A stretch of 64,000 nt of DNA from the NCBI GenBank assembly GCA_943788615.1, contig CALSQY010000001.1, positions 62,001 through 126,000 on the forward strand, in the 5' to 3' direction. Below the pieces are notes generated by a model. It was not told the DNA's origin and ran no database searches. It saw only the letters and a list, made by a program, of their open reading frames with translations. This document shows positions 1 through 9,397 of the stretch, in pieces. Made by a program: the position numbers and the translations under genes. The stretch is from UBA4465 sp002292365 (GTDB lineage Bacteria; Bacteroidota; Bacteroidia; Cytophagales; Cyclobacteriaceae). The number at the start of each line of letters is the position of its first letter. Position 1 is the first letter of the stretch.

Positions 1-1
1 T

Positions 2-769
2 GAAACAGCAATAGATATCGGAGCCCCTCCTTTATTGGTAAGTAAGCTCGTCGATGTACTTGCTTGGCAAGTTGATTTTTTCAGAATTCAAGAGGGAGAT
101 AAGTTCAAAGTCATTTATGAGGAAGAAAGTATTGAAGGAAAACCTATTGGTATTAAGCAAATCACGGGTGTCTGTTTTGAACATTTTGATAAGATATTTT
201 ATGGTATTCGATACAGCTTAGATCAAAAAGAAGATTATTTTGACCAGGACGGGAACAGCTTAAGAAAGACTTTTTTAAGAGCCCCGCTAAATTACAGGAG
301 AATAAGTTCTCGATATTCAGGTCGCCGCTATCATCCTGTTCAAAAAAAATACAAGGCCCATTTAGGAACAGATTATGCAGCTGCTAAGGGCACACCCATT
401 CACTCGGTCGGTGAAGGTGTCGTTGTGGAAGCCAAGTATGGGCGCCATAATGGAAATTATGTTAAAATAAAGCATAGTAGCACCTATTCAACCCAATACT
501 TACACATGCAGAAAATTAAGCGAGGTATCAAGCCAGGCGTCCAAGTTGAACAAGGTCAAACTATTGGATTTGTGGGAAGCACAGGACTGGCCACCGGACC
601 ACATCTCTGCTTTCGCTTCTGGAAGAATAACAAACAAGTAGATGTATTAAAAGTAGATCTACCTCCTTCAGATCCCATCAATCCCAAAACGCTCATTGAT
701 TTTTTGCATGAAAAAAATAGGATTATAAAAAAATTAGAACAATTATCTTTTATAGCTCCGTACGCATGA
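2..769 (+). CDS. M23 family metallopeptidase, 5' end outside window
   Basis: Probable zinc endopeptidase (LytM/M23 fold) that cuts peptidoglycan cross-bridges in the periplasm. The reading frame is open to the left edge, so the N-terminus is missing; the first in-window start-like codon is a TTG at 35 and is probably not the true start. Counting from that TTG, the zinc motif is HLGTDY (H109, D113), the second motif is YLHM (H157) and the third is GPHLCF. In most M23 enzymes the third motif is HxH; here the last position is Cys192, which could still bind zinc. A non-catalytic region of about 80 residues precedes the peptidase domain. The family call is firm; the substrate is not known. Confidence 0.88.
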   Translation, partial: ETAIDIGAPPLLVSKLVDVLAWQVDFFRIQEGDKFKVIYEEESIEGKPIGIKQITGVCFEHFDKIFYGIRYSLDQKEDYFDQDGNSLRKTFLRAPLNYRRISSRYSGRRYHPVQKKYKAHLGTDYAAAKGTPIHSVGEGVVVEAKYGRHNGNYVKIKHSSTYSTQYLHMQKIKRGIKPGVQVEQGQTIGFVGSTGLATGPHLCFRFWKNNKQVDVLKVDLPPSDPINPKTLIDFLHEKNRIIKKLEQLSFIAPYA

Positions 770-960
770 TTAAAATGCCCGAATAGATTACCAAATTATA
801 TAACTTAAGTCCGCCTTCTCATTTTTTAGGCCCTAGACTTGTTCAGTGTGCGCCAACATATTTAATACCTGAGAGAAAAGGGCTTAAATAAAACAAGACC
901 AAGTTGCCCTCATCCAATCCATTTTTAATATCTTCGAAACAATAAAAAAATTATTTCTCT

Positions 961-1344
961 ATGAAAAAAATCATTCCTTTATCATTGATAATATTTTCTT
1001 TATTATCATGTAGCGATGAAGTTAAACTGCAAGGAACATGGAATGCTGTTTGGGAAACTTCACCCGAATCCTTTGGGGAAATAGTGGGTATTGAAAGTTT
1101 TATCATGAATGGGAAGTTCATTTTTCACGGTGATTCCATCACCATCGTTGCTCATGGCTATAAAGGCTGTGTCTTCGGAGTTGATACCATTCAGCATTCA
1201 CAAACATGGAACATGCAGAATGATACCCTTTATCTTGTGAATGAAAGCAACCTGCAAGGAATTTCTTATTTTGTCAAATCCAAAGATGAAAATTCCATTG
1301 AATTACAACTCATGGAAGACATTTTTATTCACCTTAAAAAATAA
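961..1344 (+). CDS. small lipoprotein of unknown function
   Basis: I do not recognise a family. The first 17 residues form a lipoprotein signal peptide ending in the lipobox LLSC (Cys17), so the mature protein should be membrane-anchored, probably exposed to the periplasm. The remaining ~110 residues look beta-rich (alternating hydrophobic and polar residues, many Thr, Ile and Val), as in lipocalin-like small lipoproteins, but this is only an impression. The gene ends 2 bases before the RidA-like gene and is probably co-transcribed with it. The ~190 bases upstream show no clear promoter. Confidence 0.65.
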   Translation: MKKIIPLSLIIFSLLSCSDEVKLQGTWNAVWETSPESFGEIVGIESFIMNGKFIFHGDSITIVAHGYKGCVFGVDTIQHSQTWNMQNDTLYLVNESNLQGISYFVKSKDENSIELQLMEDIFIHLKK

Positions 1345-1346
1345 AT

Positions 1347-1877
1347 ATGAAAAATTATCTCGGCCTACTCTTATTGTCTTTGAGCTCATTTAGCCTGCTC
1401 AGTCAAAGTTTATACGATTACGACATTGATGCTAGGTTACTAGAATTAGGAATTACCCTCAATGAACCGAGTCAGCCTGTAGGCAATTATGTCAACAGCG
1501 TCCGAACAGGAAATCTCATCTATATGGCAGGACTCGGTCCGCTCGGTCCCAATGGATACATAATTGGTAAACTGGGACAAGATTTAAGTATAGAAGAGGG
1601 CTATGACGCGGCTCGGTATACAGCCATCTCTCAATTGACGGCTTTAAAGGCCGAAATAGGGGATCTAAATAAGGTAAAAAGGATCGTTAAAGTATTTGGC
1701 ATGGTCAACTCTATCCCCACTTTTACCCAACAACCCGCAGTAATCAATGGTTTCTCAGATTTAATGGTAGCCGTTTTTGGAGATAGAGGAAGACACGCCC
1801 GTGCAGCTGTCGGTATGGTTGCCTTACCTATGAATATCTGTGTAGAGGTAGAAATGATTGTTGAAGTAGAACCCTAA
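1347..1877 (+). CDS. RidA (YjgF/YER057c/UK114) family protein with signal peptide
   Basis: Member of the RidA superfamily, whose best-known members hydrolyse reactive enamine/imine intermediates made by PLP enzymes. Residues 1-20 are a signal peptide, so this one is exported, unlike cytosolic RidA. The RidA domain spans about residues 35-174. The C-terminal signature HARAAVGMVALP keeps the arginine that binds the substrate carboxylate in active RidA proteins, followed by the usual VEVEMIVEV strand. The length of 176 is longer than the ~128 of classic RidA because of the leader. The substrate is unknown; an active deaminase is plausible because the Arg is present. Confidence 0.85.
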   Translation: MKNYLGLLLLSLSSFSLLSQSLYDYDIDARLLELGITLNEPSQPVGNYVNSVRTGNLIYMAGLGPLGPNGYIIGKLGQDLSIEEGYDAARYTAISQLTALKAEIGDLNKVKRIVKVFGMVNSIPTFTQQPAVINGFSDLMVAVFGDRGRHARAAVGMVALPMNICVEVEMIVEVEP

Positions 1878-1895
1878 GTAGAGGCTCAAACATTT

Positions 1896-2801
1896 TCAAA
1901 GGGACCTTAATGACAACTGTTTTTGTAAAATAGCCATACCTTCATCAAAACTGTGGGGGTCATAATTTAATTCGGTAATGGCTTTATCCAAAATAAATCC
2001 TGTTCTCGCGGGTCGTTGAGCTAGCTGAGCAAATACACTTCCATCCACCTCTTCAATCAGGGATGCATCTAACTTAAAAAAATGCGCTGTTTTTAATGCC
2101 ATCTCATGAGGAGTAAGCAGGTCCTTACCTGATAAATTAAAAATCCCTTCTGCCTTTTTTTGTGCAATGGCCATGCAACCCAAAGCTAAGTCTTCAGCCA
2201 AGGTAGGTGTTCTCCATTGGTCATTGATTACTTTTATTTTTTTCCCCTGTTCTAGACTATGTTTTACCCATAAAATTATATTCGACTTTGACATATCATG
2301 AGCGATGCCATAAACCAAAACCGTGCGGACAATCGCACTTTTGACGGGTGAGGACTTTAATAAATCTTCTGAAGCTAACTTGCTCTTTCCATAATAACTT
2401 AAGGGATTGGCTAGCGCTTCTTCGGTGTAAGGACCCGCCAAACCATCAAAAATAAAATCTGTCGACAGCTGAATGAGTAAAGCATTTGCCTCAATGCTAC
2501 TCGCTATTAAATATTCTAAAGCCGTCACATTTTGTGACCAGCACGCTTCTTGATGAATTTCGCATTGATCCACATGCGTCATGGCCGCACAATTGATCAC
2601 CACATCAGGATTAATCTCTTTGAAAACCGTAGACACCTCCTCTCGAGAGGTAACATTTAACTGCCTATATTCATATTTTCCAAGTGAATTACGATTTTTG
2701 CCTCTACCCGTAGCGATAAAAGAAATCTCTTGTAGCGAAGCTGATAGACTGATTAATTTCTGCCCTAATAGGCCATTGGCCCCCGTAACTAATAGCTTCA
2801 T
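1896..2801 (-). CDS. RmlD-like NAD(P)-dependent sugar-nucleotide reductase
   Basis: Extended short-chain dehydrogenase of the dTDP-4-dehydrorhamnose reductase (RmlD) type. The N-terminal dinucleotide motif TGANGLLGQK (residues 7-16) begins a Rossmann fold. STDFIFDG and the YYGKSKLASED segment supply the Tyr-x-x-x-Lys catalytic pair near residues 137-141. It overlaps the upstream cyclophilin gene by 4 bases (ATGA), so translation is probably coupled. No other rhamnose genes (rmlA, rmlB, rmlC) are nearby, so a true dTDP-rhamnose role is unproven; related reductases act on other sugar nucleotides. Confidence 0.8.
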   Translation of the reverse strand: MKLLVTGANGLLGQKLISLSASLQEISFIATGRGKNRNSLGKYEYRQLNVTSREEVSTVFKEINPDVVINCAAMTHVDQCEIHQEACWSQNVTALEYLIASSIEANALLIQLSTDFIFDGLAGPYTEEALANPLSYYGKSKLASEDLLKSSPVKSAIVRTVLVYGIAHDMSKSNIILWVKHSLEQGKKIKVINDQWRTPTLAEDLALGCMAIAQKKAEGIFNLSGKDLLTPHEMALKTAHFFKLDASLIEEVDGSVFAQLAQRPARTGFILDKAITELNYDPHSFDEGMAILQKQLSLRSL

Positions 2802-3640
2802 AATAATTCGTCAGGATAGCTATAACCATATTTTTCAGTAATTTCTTTTTTAGGTATCTCCTCGATTTCCATGGTCATAAAAAGTTCCTCGATTGGTCGA
2901 TTGGCTCGTCCTACCGATACGCTTGCGATTTGATCAACCACCTCTAAGCCCGCAACCACATGACCAAAAATTGTATATTCATTATCCAAGTGCGGAGCCC
3001 CTCCCAAGGTCGTGTAAGCTTCTAGTCGATCCAATGCCATGTCTTTACGCAGTGAAATCCCTTGTACAGACTCCACTAATTCCACATATCTCAGAGCTAA
3101 TTGATTCATTTCTTCAATTTTATTTCCCCTTTGCAAATTGATAAATTGTTCGGCTATGGTATCATAGCTGGGATTCTTCATTAATTCACTCAAACCCTGA
3201 TTTAATGCAAATTGATCTATTATTAACTCTTCTGTGCTGAATATTTTACCCTGGACAATATAAAATTGACTTGCCGAGGACATTTTTTCTGGGTTAACCC
3301 GATCAGGTTGCCTGGCTGCCGCTAAAGCACCTTTAGTATGAATGAAATCACTCATGATTTCGGAAGGAATACGATCCTCTAAAGATTCCTGTGTCCCTTC
3401 TTTTTCATTGATATTTCCGCCCTGGATCATAAACCCTTTCATAACCCGGTGCCACAAGGTACTGTCATACTTTCCCGCCCGCACCAACTCAATAAAGTTT
3501 TTCTTATGGAGTGGTGTTTCGTCGTATAAAAGCACTTTGATGGTTCCAAATTGGGTATTGATATTGACTAAGATATCTTTATCAGAATTACAACCCTGTA
3601 AAACCATCATTAACTGCATTATTATTACTATTTTTTTCAT
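2798..3640 (-). CDS. cyclophilin-type peptidylprolyl isomerase, lipoprotein
   Basis: Catalyses cis-trans isomerisation of Xaa-Pro bonds, probably in the periplasm. Residues 1-17 form a lipoprotein signal peptide with Cys17 in the lipobox (VLQGC). The cyclophilin domain starts near residue 25; WHRVMKGFMIQGGN (around 63-76) holds the catalytic Arg and the FxxQGG signature. At 280 residues it is longer than a simple cyclophilin (~165); a ~70-residue helical insertion (about 135-205) sits inside the domain, as in other Bacteroidota cyclophilins. It lies in the minus-strand run holB-hemC-this gene-rmlD-like, 15 bases after hemC. Confidence 0.9.
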   Translation of the reverse strand: MKKIVIIMQLMMVLQGCNSDKDILVNINTQFGTIKVLLYDETPLHKKNFIELVRAGKYDSTLWHRVMKGFMIQGGNINEKEGTQESLEDRIPSEIMSDFIHTKGALAAARQPDRVNPEKMSSASQFYIVQGKIFSTEELIIDQFALNQGLSELMKNPSYDTIAEQFINLQRGNKIEEMNQLALRYVELVESVQGISLRKDMALDRLEAYTTLGGAPHLDNEYTIFGHVVAGLEVVDQIASVSVGRANRPIEELFMTMEIEEIPKKEITEKYGYSYPDELL

Positions 3641-3655
3641 CTTCTCCCCTAAATT

Positions 3656-4570
3656 TCAAATTTGTTTCTTTATTTCTTTTAAAATGTTTTGGCCTCCCGC
3701 TTCTAAAACCTCTAAAGCCAAGCCCCTACCAAGATATTTAGGATCATGACTCGAGCGCTCTCTTAATATCTTTTGCTTACCATCAAGGCTAATGATACCC
3801 CCTCTTAAGATAATACCATTTTTATAAGACGTTGCATGTGCAAAAACGGGAATGCTACAACCCCCTTCAAATCTTTCAAGAAAGGCACGTTCTGCGATGA
3901 CCTCGGTCGCCGTGTTCGCATCATTTACCTTCGATATTATTTGAGCTCTTATTGAAGGGTCTAATAAACTATGCGCTTCAATGGCAATACTCCCTTGACC
4001 CACGGCCGGAACCCACACTTTTTCATCAAAGACATATTGAATCATACTTTCATAATTCATTCTTTGTACCCCAGCATAAGCCAATATCAAGGCCTCACAA
4101 TCTCCCGCCTTCATTTTCTCAATTCTTGTCTGTAAGTTTCCTCTCATATCTACCGTTTCTATATGAGGATAAAAATGTCTCAGACAGGCCACGCGGCGTG
4201 TTGATGAGGTTCCAATGACAAGCGGTGTAGCTAAATTAACTTTATTTGGACTGAGCAAAACATCATTGGGCTGTGCCCTTGGACCAAAGGCAATAATTTC
4301 AAATGATTCAGGCAACACCGAAGGCATGTCTTTGGCGCTGTGTACCGCTATATCGATTTCTCCATTTTGGAGTTTTTGTTCTAATTCTTCAGTGAAAACT
4401 CCTTTGGAGCCTATCTTAGAAATGGCTACATCCAAAACGCGATCGCCTTCAGTTGATATAGGTGCAAGCTCTGAAGCAATACCCTCATTGGCCAGTTGGG
4501 TTTTTACCCAATAAGCTTGCCACAAAGCCAGTTTGCTTTTACGCGTTCCTATGACAATGGGCCTATCCAC
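3656..4570 (-). CDS. hemC: hydroxymethylbilane synthase (porphobilinogen deaminase)
   Basis: Joins four porphobilinogens into hydroxymethylbilane in haem and tetrapyrrole synthesis; cytosolic. The protein starts with the family motif GTRKSKLALWQ. HSAKDMP contains the catalytic Asp (D81). The Arg-rich TSSTRR segment lies at 121-126, and the dipyrromethane cofactor Cys is C238 in FEGGCSIP. The length of 304 residues is normal. It overlaps holB by 8 bases, an arrangement that suggests one transcript. All key residues are present. Confidence 0.97.
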   Translation of the reverse strand: MDRPIVIGTRKSKLALWQAYWVKTQLANEGIASELAPISTEGDRVLDVAISKIGSKGVFTEELEQKLQNGEIDIAVHSAKDMPSVLPESFEIIAFGPRAQPNDVLLSPNKVNLATPLVIGTSSTRRVACLRHFYPHIETVDMRGNLQTRIEKMKAGDCEALILAYAGVQRMNYESMIQYVFDEKVWVPAVGQGSIAIEAHSLLDPSIRAQIISKVNDANTATEVIAERAFLERFEGGCSIPVFAHATSYKNGIILRGGIISLDGKQKILRERSSHDPKYLGRGLALEVLEAGGQNILKEIKKQI

Positions 4571-5687
4571 GATGAGTTCTGATAATATTAGAAAGTCTGA
4601 TACTTAACGCTAATTGGGCCATCTGCGGATGAGCATGGCGCTCTAGATAATACAAGGTTTCTGAAAGATCTTTATAAATGAGTTCAAGTCCTTGAAAATT
4701 AATGGCATTACTAAATTTCAATATGAACACACGTTCAGGGCCTTGCGAGGAGATTAAATCTTCTGCCCCTTTAACTAAAATTGCATTACGAATCATCTCA
4801 AGTGCCCAACGCATTTTAATCTGTTGTTTTGCCCTTGATATTTGTTTGAATTGCTCACTCATCCGAGATAAAAAATCATATTTAGCGCCTATACAATTTC
4901 GCATCCAATCAATGAACCAATGCAGCTCATCCTCATTATCTTCTTTTAAATCGGCTACTGCATTCGGTAAGCTCCCATTTGAGAATCGATATGCCTTGAT
5001 CGCATCTTCGGCAGTAGCACCCTGATTTTTAACCAAGTATCCCATCATTTCGTCCTCTGAAAATGAGGGAATGGTAACCAATTGCAAACGAGAGATAATA
5101 GTTGTTAGTAAATCTTCATAATGATAAGTAACCATCAAATACAAAGTATTTTCAGGAGGTTCTTCCAAAACTTTTAAAATGGCATTGGCTGCCGCCCTAT
5201 TCATTTTTTCAGGATACCAAATAATCAAAATTTTGAGTCCGCCCTCAAAAGATTTCATACTCACTGTTTGTACAATTTTTTTTGCTTCCGCCTTACTTAT
5301 CTGATTTTGCTTGTTTTCCATATCCAGTACACTGATAAGATCTCCCAGCTCAGCATAAGGCTGTTCAATGATCAATTCCCTCCAAACTTCATTCACCCTT
5401 GACTGTTGCTTCCCATCCTCTTTTTCTGGTTTGGCTGAAGGGAAAAAATAATGAACATCAGGATGTATGTGCTTGGCCATTTTTTGACATGTCGGACAAC
5501 TTCCACAAGCATCTGTCGCATCTTTATTCTCACAGAGCAAATAGGTGGCATAGGCAATGGCCAAAGGCAGGGCCGCACCGCCTTCCTGTCCACTGAATAA
5601 TTGAGCATGTGCTAGATGGTTTCGTTGATGTGATAAAACCAATGTTTCCTTTAAGGCGAGCAGTCCCGGAATCTCCTCAAATCTCAT
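4563..5687 (-). CDS. holB: DNA polymerase III delta' subunit (clamp loader)
   Basis: Clamp-loader subunit that helps place the sliding clamp on primed DNA. The N-terminal two thirds has an AAA+ fold like DnaX, with zinc-binding cysteines in CGSCPTCQKMAKHIHPD (around residues 60-77). The phrase AAANAILKVLEEPPENT (about 160-176) is a delta'/gamma family signature, followed by the sensor SRLQ segment. As is usual for delta', it lacks a working Walker A motif. The length of 374 is typical for Bacteroidota. It is the first gene of the minus-strand group with hemC. Confidence 0.92.
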   Translation of the reverse strand: MRFEEIPGLLALKETLVLSHQRNHLAHAQLFSGQEGGAALPLAIAYATYLLCENKDATDACGSCPTCQKMAKHIHPDVHYFFPSAKPEKEDGKQQSRVNEVWRELIIEQPYAELGDLISVLDMENKQNQISKAEAKKIVQTVSMKSFEGGLKILIIWYPEKMNRAAANAILKVLEEPPENTLYLMVTYHYEDLLTTIISRLQLVTIPSFSEDEMMGYLVKNQGATAEDAIKAYRFSNGSLPNAVADLKEDNEDELHWFIDWMRNCIGAKYDFLSRMSEQFKQISRAKQQIKMRWALEMIRNAILVKGAEDLISSQGPERVFILKFSNAINFQGLELIYKDLSETLYYLERHAHPQMAQLALSIRLSNIIRTHRG

Positions 5688-5702
5688 CTCTTAATGAATC
5701 GT

Positions 5703-6902
5703 TTACTCATTATTTATTCTTATTTCCCAAGTGCGTTCATATTGAGTTTGGGTAAACACATTTTTAAGTATTCCCTTCTGATGGTCCTCTAGATGTTTAC
5801 TCCTTCTCCTCATGACCAGATCCGTTGTCTCAAGCATTTTATCAATCCGATGGGTTATAAAACCTTGTTTTAATCCCCAAGAAAACGAAGGAATTAAATT
5901 TTTTTGTACTCCAGAGCCCAAAATGTTTGCTCCCAGGCCTACCGTAGTACCGGTATTGAACTGCGAAGCAATACTGCATTTAGTATAATCCCCCATGATC
6001 ATTCCACAAAACTGCAATCCTGTATCTATGAATTTTTTACTATAAAAATCCCACATCTTAATGGTAGAATAATTCAGCTTCAGATTTGAATTATTTGTTC
6101 CTGCTCCTAAGTTACACCATTCTCCGATGACCGAGTTTCCCAAAAATCCATCATGAGCTTTATTGGTAAACCCTTGAATCACTGTTTGAGAGATTTCTCC
6201 TCCTACCTTTGAGTGAGGGCCTATGGTCACCTGTTCTCTGATCGCAGCCCCCATTGTTATTTCACTATGCTCATTCATGGCAAATGGTCCGCGAATAATG
6301 GTACCTTCCCCTATTCTACAATTTTTGCCAATATAGATGGGGCCACGCTCCGCATTAAGGATGGCCGCTCTGATAGTCACTCCAGATTCAATATATATAT
6401 CGGACCCATAAGTGCGGGTATGGGGATCTGTGATTGGCTGCGTTATTTGATCTTGGGTAACTAATTTGAAATCTTTTTTTATCTGTTTCCCATTTTGTAT
6501 GAAAATATCCCATCCATAGTTTATTTGATCTATTGAATCATTCCACTGCGTCCAATCGTGATTTGACCCTGCAAATCCCTCATCGGTATACAGGGCAATC
6601 ATAACGCCTTCGTAAATGATGCCTGTCCCTTTTTTTAACCCTTTAATGGAGGTTACAAGTTGTTCGTTGGGCATTACACTCCCATTGATAACCCATATTC
6701 CAGAGGTATCCCTTGGTTTCGTATATTGGCCAGTTAAATAATCTAAAGTAAAATAACCAACTAGATCAGCTTTTAGGTAATGCTCCCATTTTTCTCTAAT
6801 GCTAAGAATCCCTACCCGCAGCTCACAAGAAGGCTTCGTGTAGGTCAATGGCCATAACCGTTGATGGCCCTCGGGGTTATCCCAAAATGCTATTTTACGC
6901 AT
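5703..6902 (-). CDS. alternative GlmU-type sugar nucleotidyltransferase/acetyltransferase
   Basis: Resembles the Bacteroidota two-domain protein proposed to replace GlmU in making UDP-N-acetylglucosamine. The N-terminal ~190 residues resemble a degenerate nucleotidyltransferase (LRVGILSIREKWEHYL near 28-43). The C-terminal half is a left-handed beta helix of hexapeptide repeats (IYIESGVTIRAAILN, IYIGKNCRIGEGTIIRG and others, about 168-330), the acyltransferase platform. NSNLKLNYSTIKMWD is characteristic of this family. It starts 15 bases upstream of holB's start region and is separated from rpmE2 by a terminator. Function is assigned from family knowledge only. Confidence 0.85.
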   Translation of the reverse strand: MRKIAFWDNPEGHQRLWPLTYTKPSCELRVGILSIREKWEHYLKADLVGYFTLDYLTGQYTKPRDTSGIWVINGSVMPNEQLVTSIKGLKKGTGIIYEGVMIALYTDEGFAGSNHDWTQWNDSIDQINYGWDIFIQNGKQIKKDFKLVTQDQITQPITDPHTRTYGSDIYIESGVTIRAAILNAERGPIYIGKNCRIGEGTIIRGPFAMNEHSEITMGAAIREQVTIGPHSKVGGEISQTVIQGFTNKAHDGFLGNSVIGEWCNLGAGTNNSNLKLNYSTIKMWDFYSKKFIDTGLQFCGMIMGDYTKCSIASQFNTGTTVGLGANILGSGVQKNLIPSFSWGLKQGFITHRIDKMLETTDLVMRRRSKHLEDHQKGILKNVFTQTQYERTWEIRINNE

Positions 6903-6911
6903 ACCCCAAAA

Positions 6912-6946
6912 ATAAAAAAAGTCTCCAAGAATATTCTTGAAGACTT
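6912..6946 (-). terminator. Rho-independent terminator after rpmE2
   Basis: Read on the minus strand, an inverted repeat pairs GTCTtCAAGAA with TTCTTGgAGAC around a 2-base loop, followed by a run of seven T and a T-rich tail. It sits between the stop of rpmE2 and the start of the GlmU-like gene and should insulate them. Confidence 0.75.
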
Positions 6947-6967
6947 CTTTTAAATCTTTTTTTGTTT

Positions 6968-7210
6968 TTATTTTTGATATCTTTTATTGAATTTCTCAAC
7001 ACGTCCCGCCGTATCGACAAATAATTTCTTCCCTGTGTAAAAGGGGTGTGAGGCTGAGCTTACTTCAATTTTCACCAATGGATATTCATTTCCGTCTTCC
7101 CATTTAATGGTATCTGAAGACTTCATTGTTGACTTAGTCAGAAATTTGAAATTGCTTGACGTATCTAGGAACACGACTTCTTTATATTCGGGATGTAAAT
7201 CTTTTTTCAT
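6968..7210 (-). CDS. rpmE2: 50S ribosomal protein L31, type B
   Basis: Ribosomal protein bL31 of the long, zinc-free type B. The 80-residue protein begins MKKDLHPEYKEVVFLDTSS and ends with HPFYTGKKLFVDTAGRVEKF, both family signatures. The CxxC zinc motif of type A L31 is absent, as expected for type B. It is a single-gene unit: a promoter-like element lies upstream at 7242-7249 and a strong terminator lies downstream at 6912-6946. Confidence 0.96.
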   Translation of the reverse strand: MKKDLHPEYKEVVFLDTSSNFKFLTKSTMKSSDTIKWEDGNEYPLVKIEVSSASHPFYTGKKLFVDTAGRVEKFNKRYQK

Positions 7211-7241
7211 GATTAGAACTATATAGTTTCAAAAAGGAATG

Positions 7242-7249
7242 CAAAGATA
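7242..7249 (-). promoter_or_regulatory. -7 promoter element for rpmE2
   Basis: On the minus strand this reads TATCTTTG, an exact match to the Bacteroidota primary sigma -7 consensus TAnnTTTG, 31 bases upstream of the rpmE2 ATG. I see no TTG at the ideal -33 distance, so this is a half-site prediction. Confidence 0.5.
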
Positions 7250-7494
7250 GATATAAATTTGTTTAATAAAAAAGTGCAATTTTTAATAAATTCTCGGTTT
7301 TTAAGAATATTCACATCAAATGAAACGTCTCTCTCTCCATTAGACTACTTTTGTGTCTCGCAAGGCTATGCGCTCTTGCTTGAACGAATGAGTACATTAA
7401 TTGATAACAGAGTGTTTTTAACAGGGCCTTACACTTTAGACAAAATAAAAATCCTCTTTTCACTCCGTTCGGTTGTAACCAATAAACTCCCCGC

Positions 7495-9345
7495 ATGAAT
7501 ACATATTTTAGATTGCTTCAATACGCCAAACCTTACAAGTGGTTAATCCCTCAATACTTTGTTTATACGCTGTTATTTGTTCTCTTCAGTATAGTTAACC
7601 TAGCTGTTTTAGCCCCTTTACTCAATTTACTGTTTAAGCCCGCTTCGACAGCTGCAGCCGAAACAACTTCAGTTGATTCTAATCCTTGGTCACTAGAGCA
7701 ATTTTATACTTATTTAAATGAATTCATTGCTACACAAACCAAAGAAGATGCGCTTTACACCATCTGCCTGATTCTCATCATTTCAGTGGTCTTTGCAAAC
7801 CTCTTTAATTACCTGACCCTTATGCTTCAGGCAAAAGCGCGAACAAATGCGGTAACAAACCTCAGAAATTCAGTTTTTAATCGAATTACCGAATTAGATA
7901 TGGGTTATTTTACAGACGCTCGCAAAGGGGATCTCATGACCAAAGTAAGCACCGATGTTCAAAACATAGAAGCTACCATTGTCAATTCGCTCACGGTGCT
8001 TTTCAAAGAACCTTTTTTAATTATGGGCTATTTCTTTATCTTATTTTTTATCTCTGCAGAGCTTACTTTTTACACGCTACTTTTAGTTCCTCTCTCTGGA
8101 TCAGCCATTTCTTACATCGCTAAAAGGCTGAAAAGAAGAGCTCAATTTACTCAAGAATCTATCAGCAGGTTAACCAATATACTAGAAGAAACGTTATCAG
8201 GGATAAGAATCATCAAAGCATTTAATGCGCAATGGTACACGCAAAAAAAATTCACAAGCGAGGCTGGCGTTTATGCTCGCCAAAGTATGAAAATGGCCAC
8301 AAAATCAAATCTTTCAGCACCTCTAGCTCAGGTACTGGGGACCTCAATGCTCTGCTTAATTCTATTAATTGGAGGCCATATGGTATTAAGTGATTCGCAT
8401 CAATTAGATCCTTCCAAATTTATTCTCTTTTTAATTACTTTTGGTCAACTCATCGTCCCTGCCAAGAACATTGCCAATGCATTTACTAATATTCAGAAAG
8501 GTTTGGTTTCAAGTGAGCGCGTATTTCAACTAATTGATACACCCATAAAGGTAACCGACCATGAAAATGCACAAGATTTAATAAACTACAAATCACATAT
8601 CTCCTTCGAGGGGGTTGATTTTGCTTATGCAGATCGAAAAGTCCTAAATGACATCAGTTTCCATATTACCAAAGGTAGCACTGTGGCCATGGTAGGCCAA
8701 TCTGGAGGTGGAAAATCAACCATTGCTGATCTTTTGGCCCGATTTTATGATCCCGCAAAAGGCTCAATAAGAGTAGATGGATTAGACATCAAAGACATTA
8801 CCATCTCCTCCTTAAGAAAAAAAATGGGTATTGTCACCCAAGAGTCTATTTTATTTAATGATACCATCCGTCAAAATATTTCCTTTGGCAAAGCTGAGGC
8901 TGACTTAGAAGAAATCATCGCAGCTGCTAAAATCGCAAATGCACACCAGTTTATCATGCAGCTTGAAAAGGGTTATGATACCATCATTGGTGAGCAAGGT
9001 TCTAAATTGTCAGGAGGACAAAAACAAAGAATGAGCATCGCACGTGCCCTCCTCAAAAATCCTGAAATCCTCATTTTGGATGAGGCCACTTCAGCCCTAG
9101 ATTCTGAGTCTGAAAAACTGGTACAAGATGCAATACTCAATCTGACAAAAAACAGGACGACCTTAGTAATTGCCCATAGATTAAGTACCATCCAAAATGC
9201 AGACCTAATTTTGGTCCTCAAAGAGGGCAAAATCATTCAATCAGGCAGCCATCTGGAATTAATTAAGGAAGCTGGGGTTTATAAAACGCTTTTGGAAATT
9301 CAGAATCTGCCTCATTCACAAACAGCATCAAGTTCCCCTAAATAA
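7495..9345 (+). CDS. ABC exporter, fused permease and ATPase (MsbA-like)
   Basis: Type IV ABC exporter half-transporter that probably flips lipid or exports a hydrophobic substrate across the inner membrane as a homodimer. Residues 1-~340 form the six-helix membrane domain. The ATPase domain has Walker A GQSGGGKST (around 402-410), the signature LSGGQKQRMSIARALLKNP (~508-526), Walker B ILILDEATSALD (~530-541) and the H-loop IAHRLST. The ATG at 7495 directly precedes the hydrophobic N-terminus. Its place before gmhA fits a lipopolysaccharide-related role (MsbA), but this family is broad and the substrate is inferred. Confidence 0.9.
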   Translation: MNTYFRLLQYAKPYKWLIPQYFVYTLLFVLFSIVNLAVLAPLLNLLFKPASTAAAETTSVDSNPWSLEQFYTYLNEFIATQTKEDALYTICLILIISVVFANLFNYLTLMLQAKARTNAVTNLRNSVFNRITELDMGYFTDARKGDLMTKVSTDVQNIEATIVNSLTVLFKEPFLIMGYFFILFFISAELTFYTLLLVPLSGSAISYIAKRLKRRAQFTQESISRLTNILEETLSGIRIIKAFNAQWYTQKKFTSEAGVYARQSMKMATKSNLSAPLAQVLGTSMLCLILLIGGHMVLSDSHQLDPSKFILFLITFGQLIVPAKNIANAFTNIQKGLVSSERVFQLIDTPIKVTDHENAQDLINYKSHISFEGVDFAYADRKVLNDISFHITKGSTVAMVGQSGGGKSTIADLLARFYDPAKGSIRVDGLDIKDITISSLRKKMGIVTQESILFNDTIRQNISFGKAEADLEEIIAAAKIANAHQFIMQLEKGYDTIIGEQGSKLSGGQKQRMSIARALLKNPEILILDEATSALDSESEKLVQDAILNLTKNRTTLVIAHRLSTIQNADLILVLKEGKIIQSGSHLELIKEAGVYKTLLEIQNLPHSQTASSSPK

Positions 9346-9397
9346 TAATTTCATTTGTCCTTTATGTATTAACTTTAAATATCTCATTTGAACTGAA

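Noticed and set aside
7259..7498. Open frame in the gap upstream of the ABC exporter
   Set aside because: No family resemblance, contains the promoter region of rpmE2, and overlaps the exporter start; reads as a chance frame.
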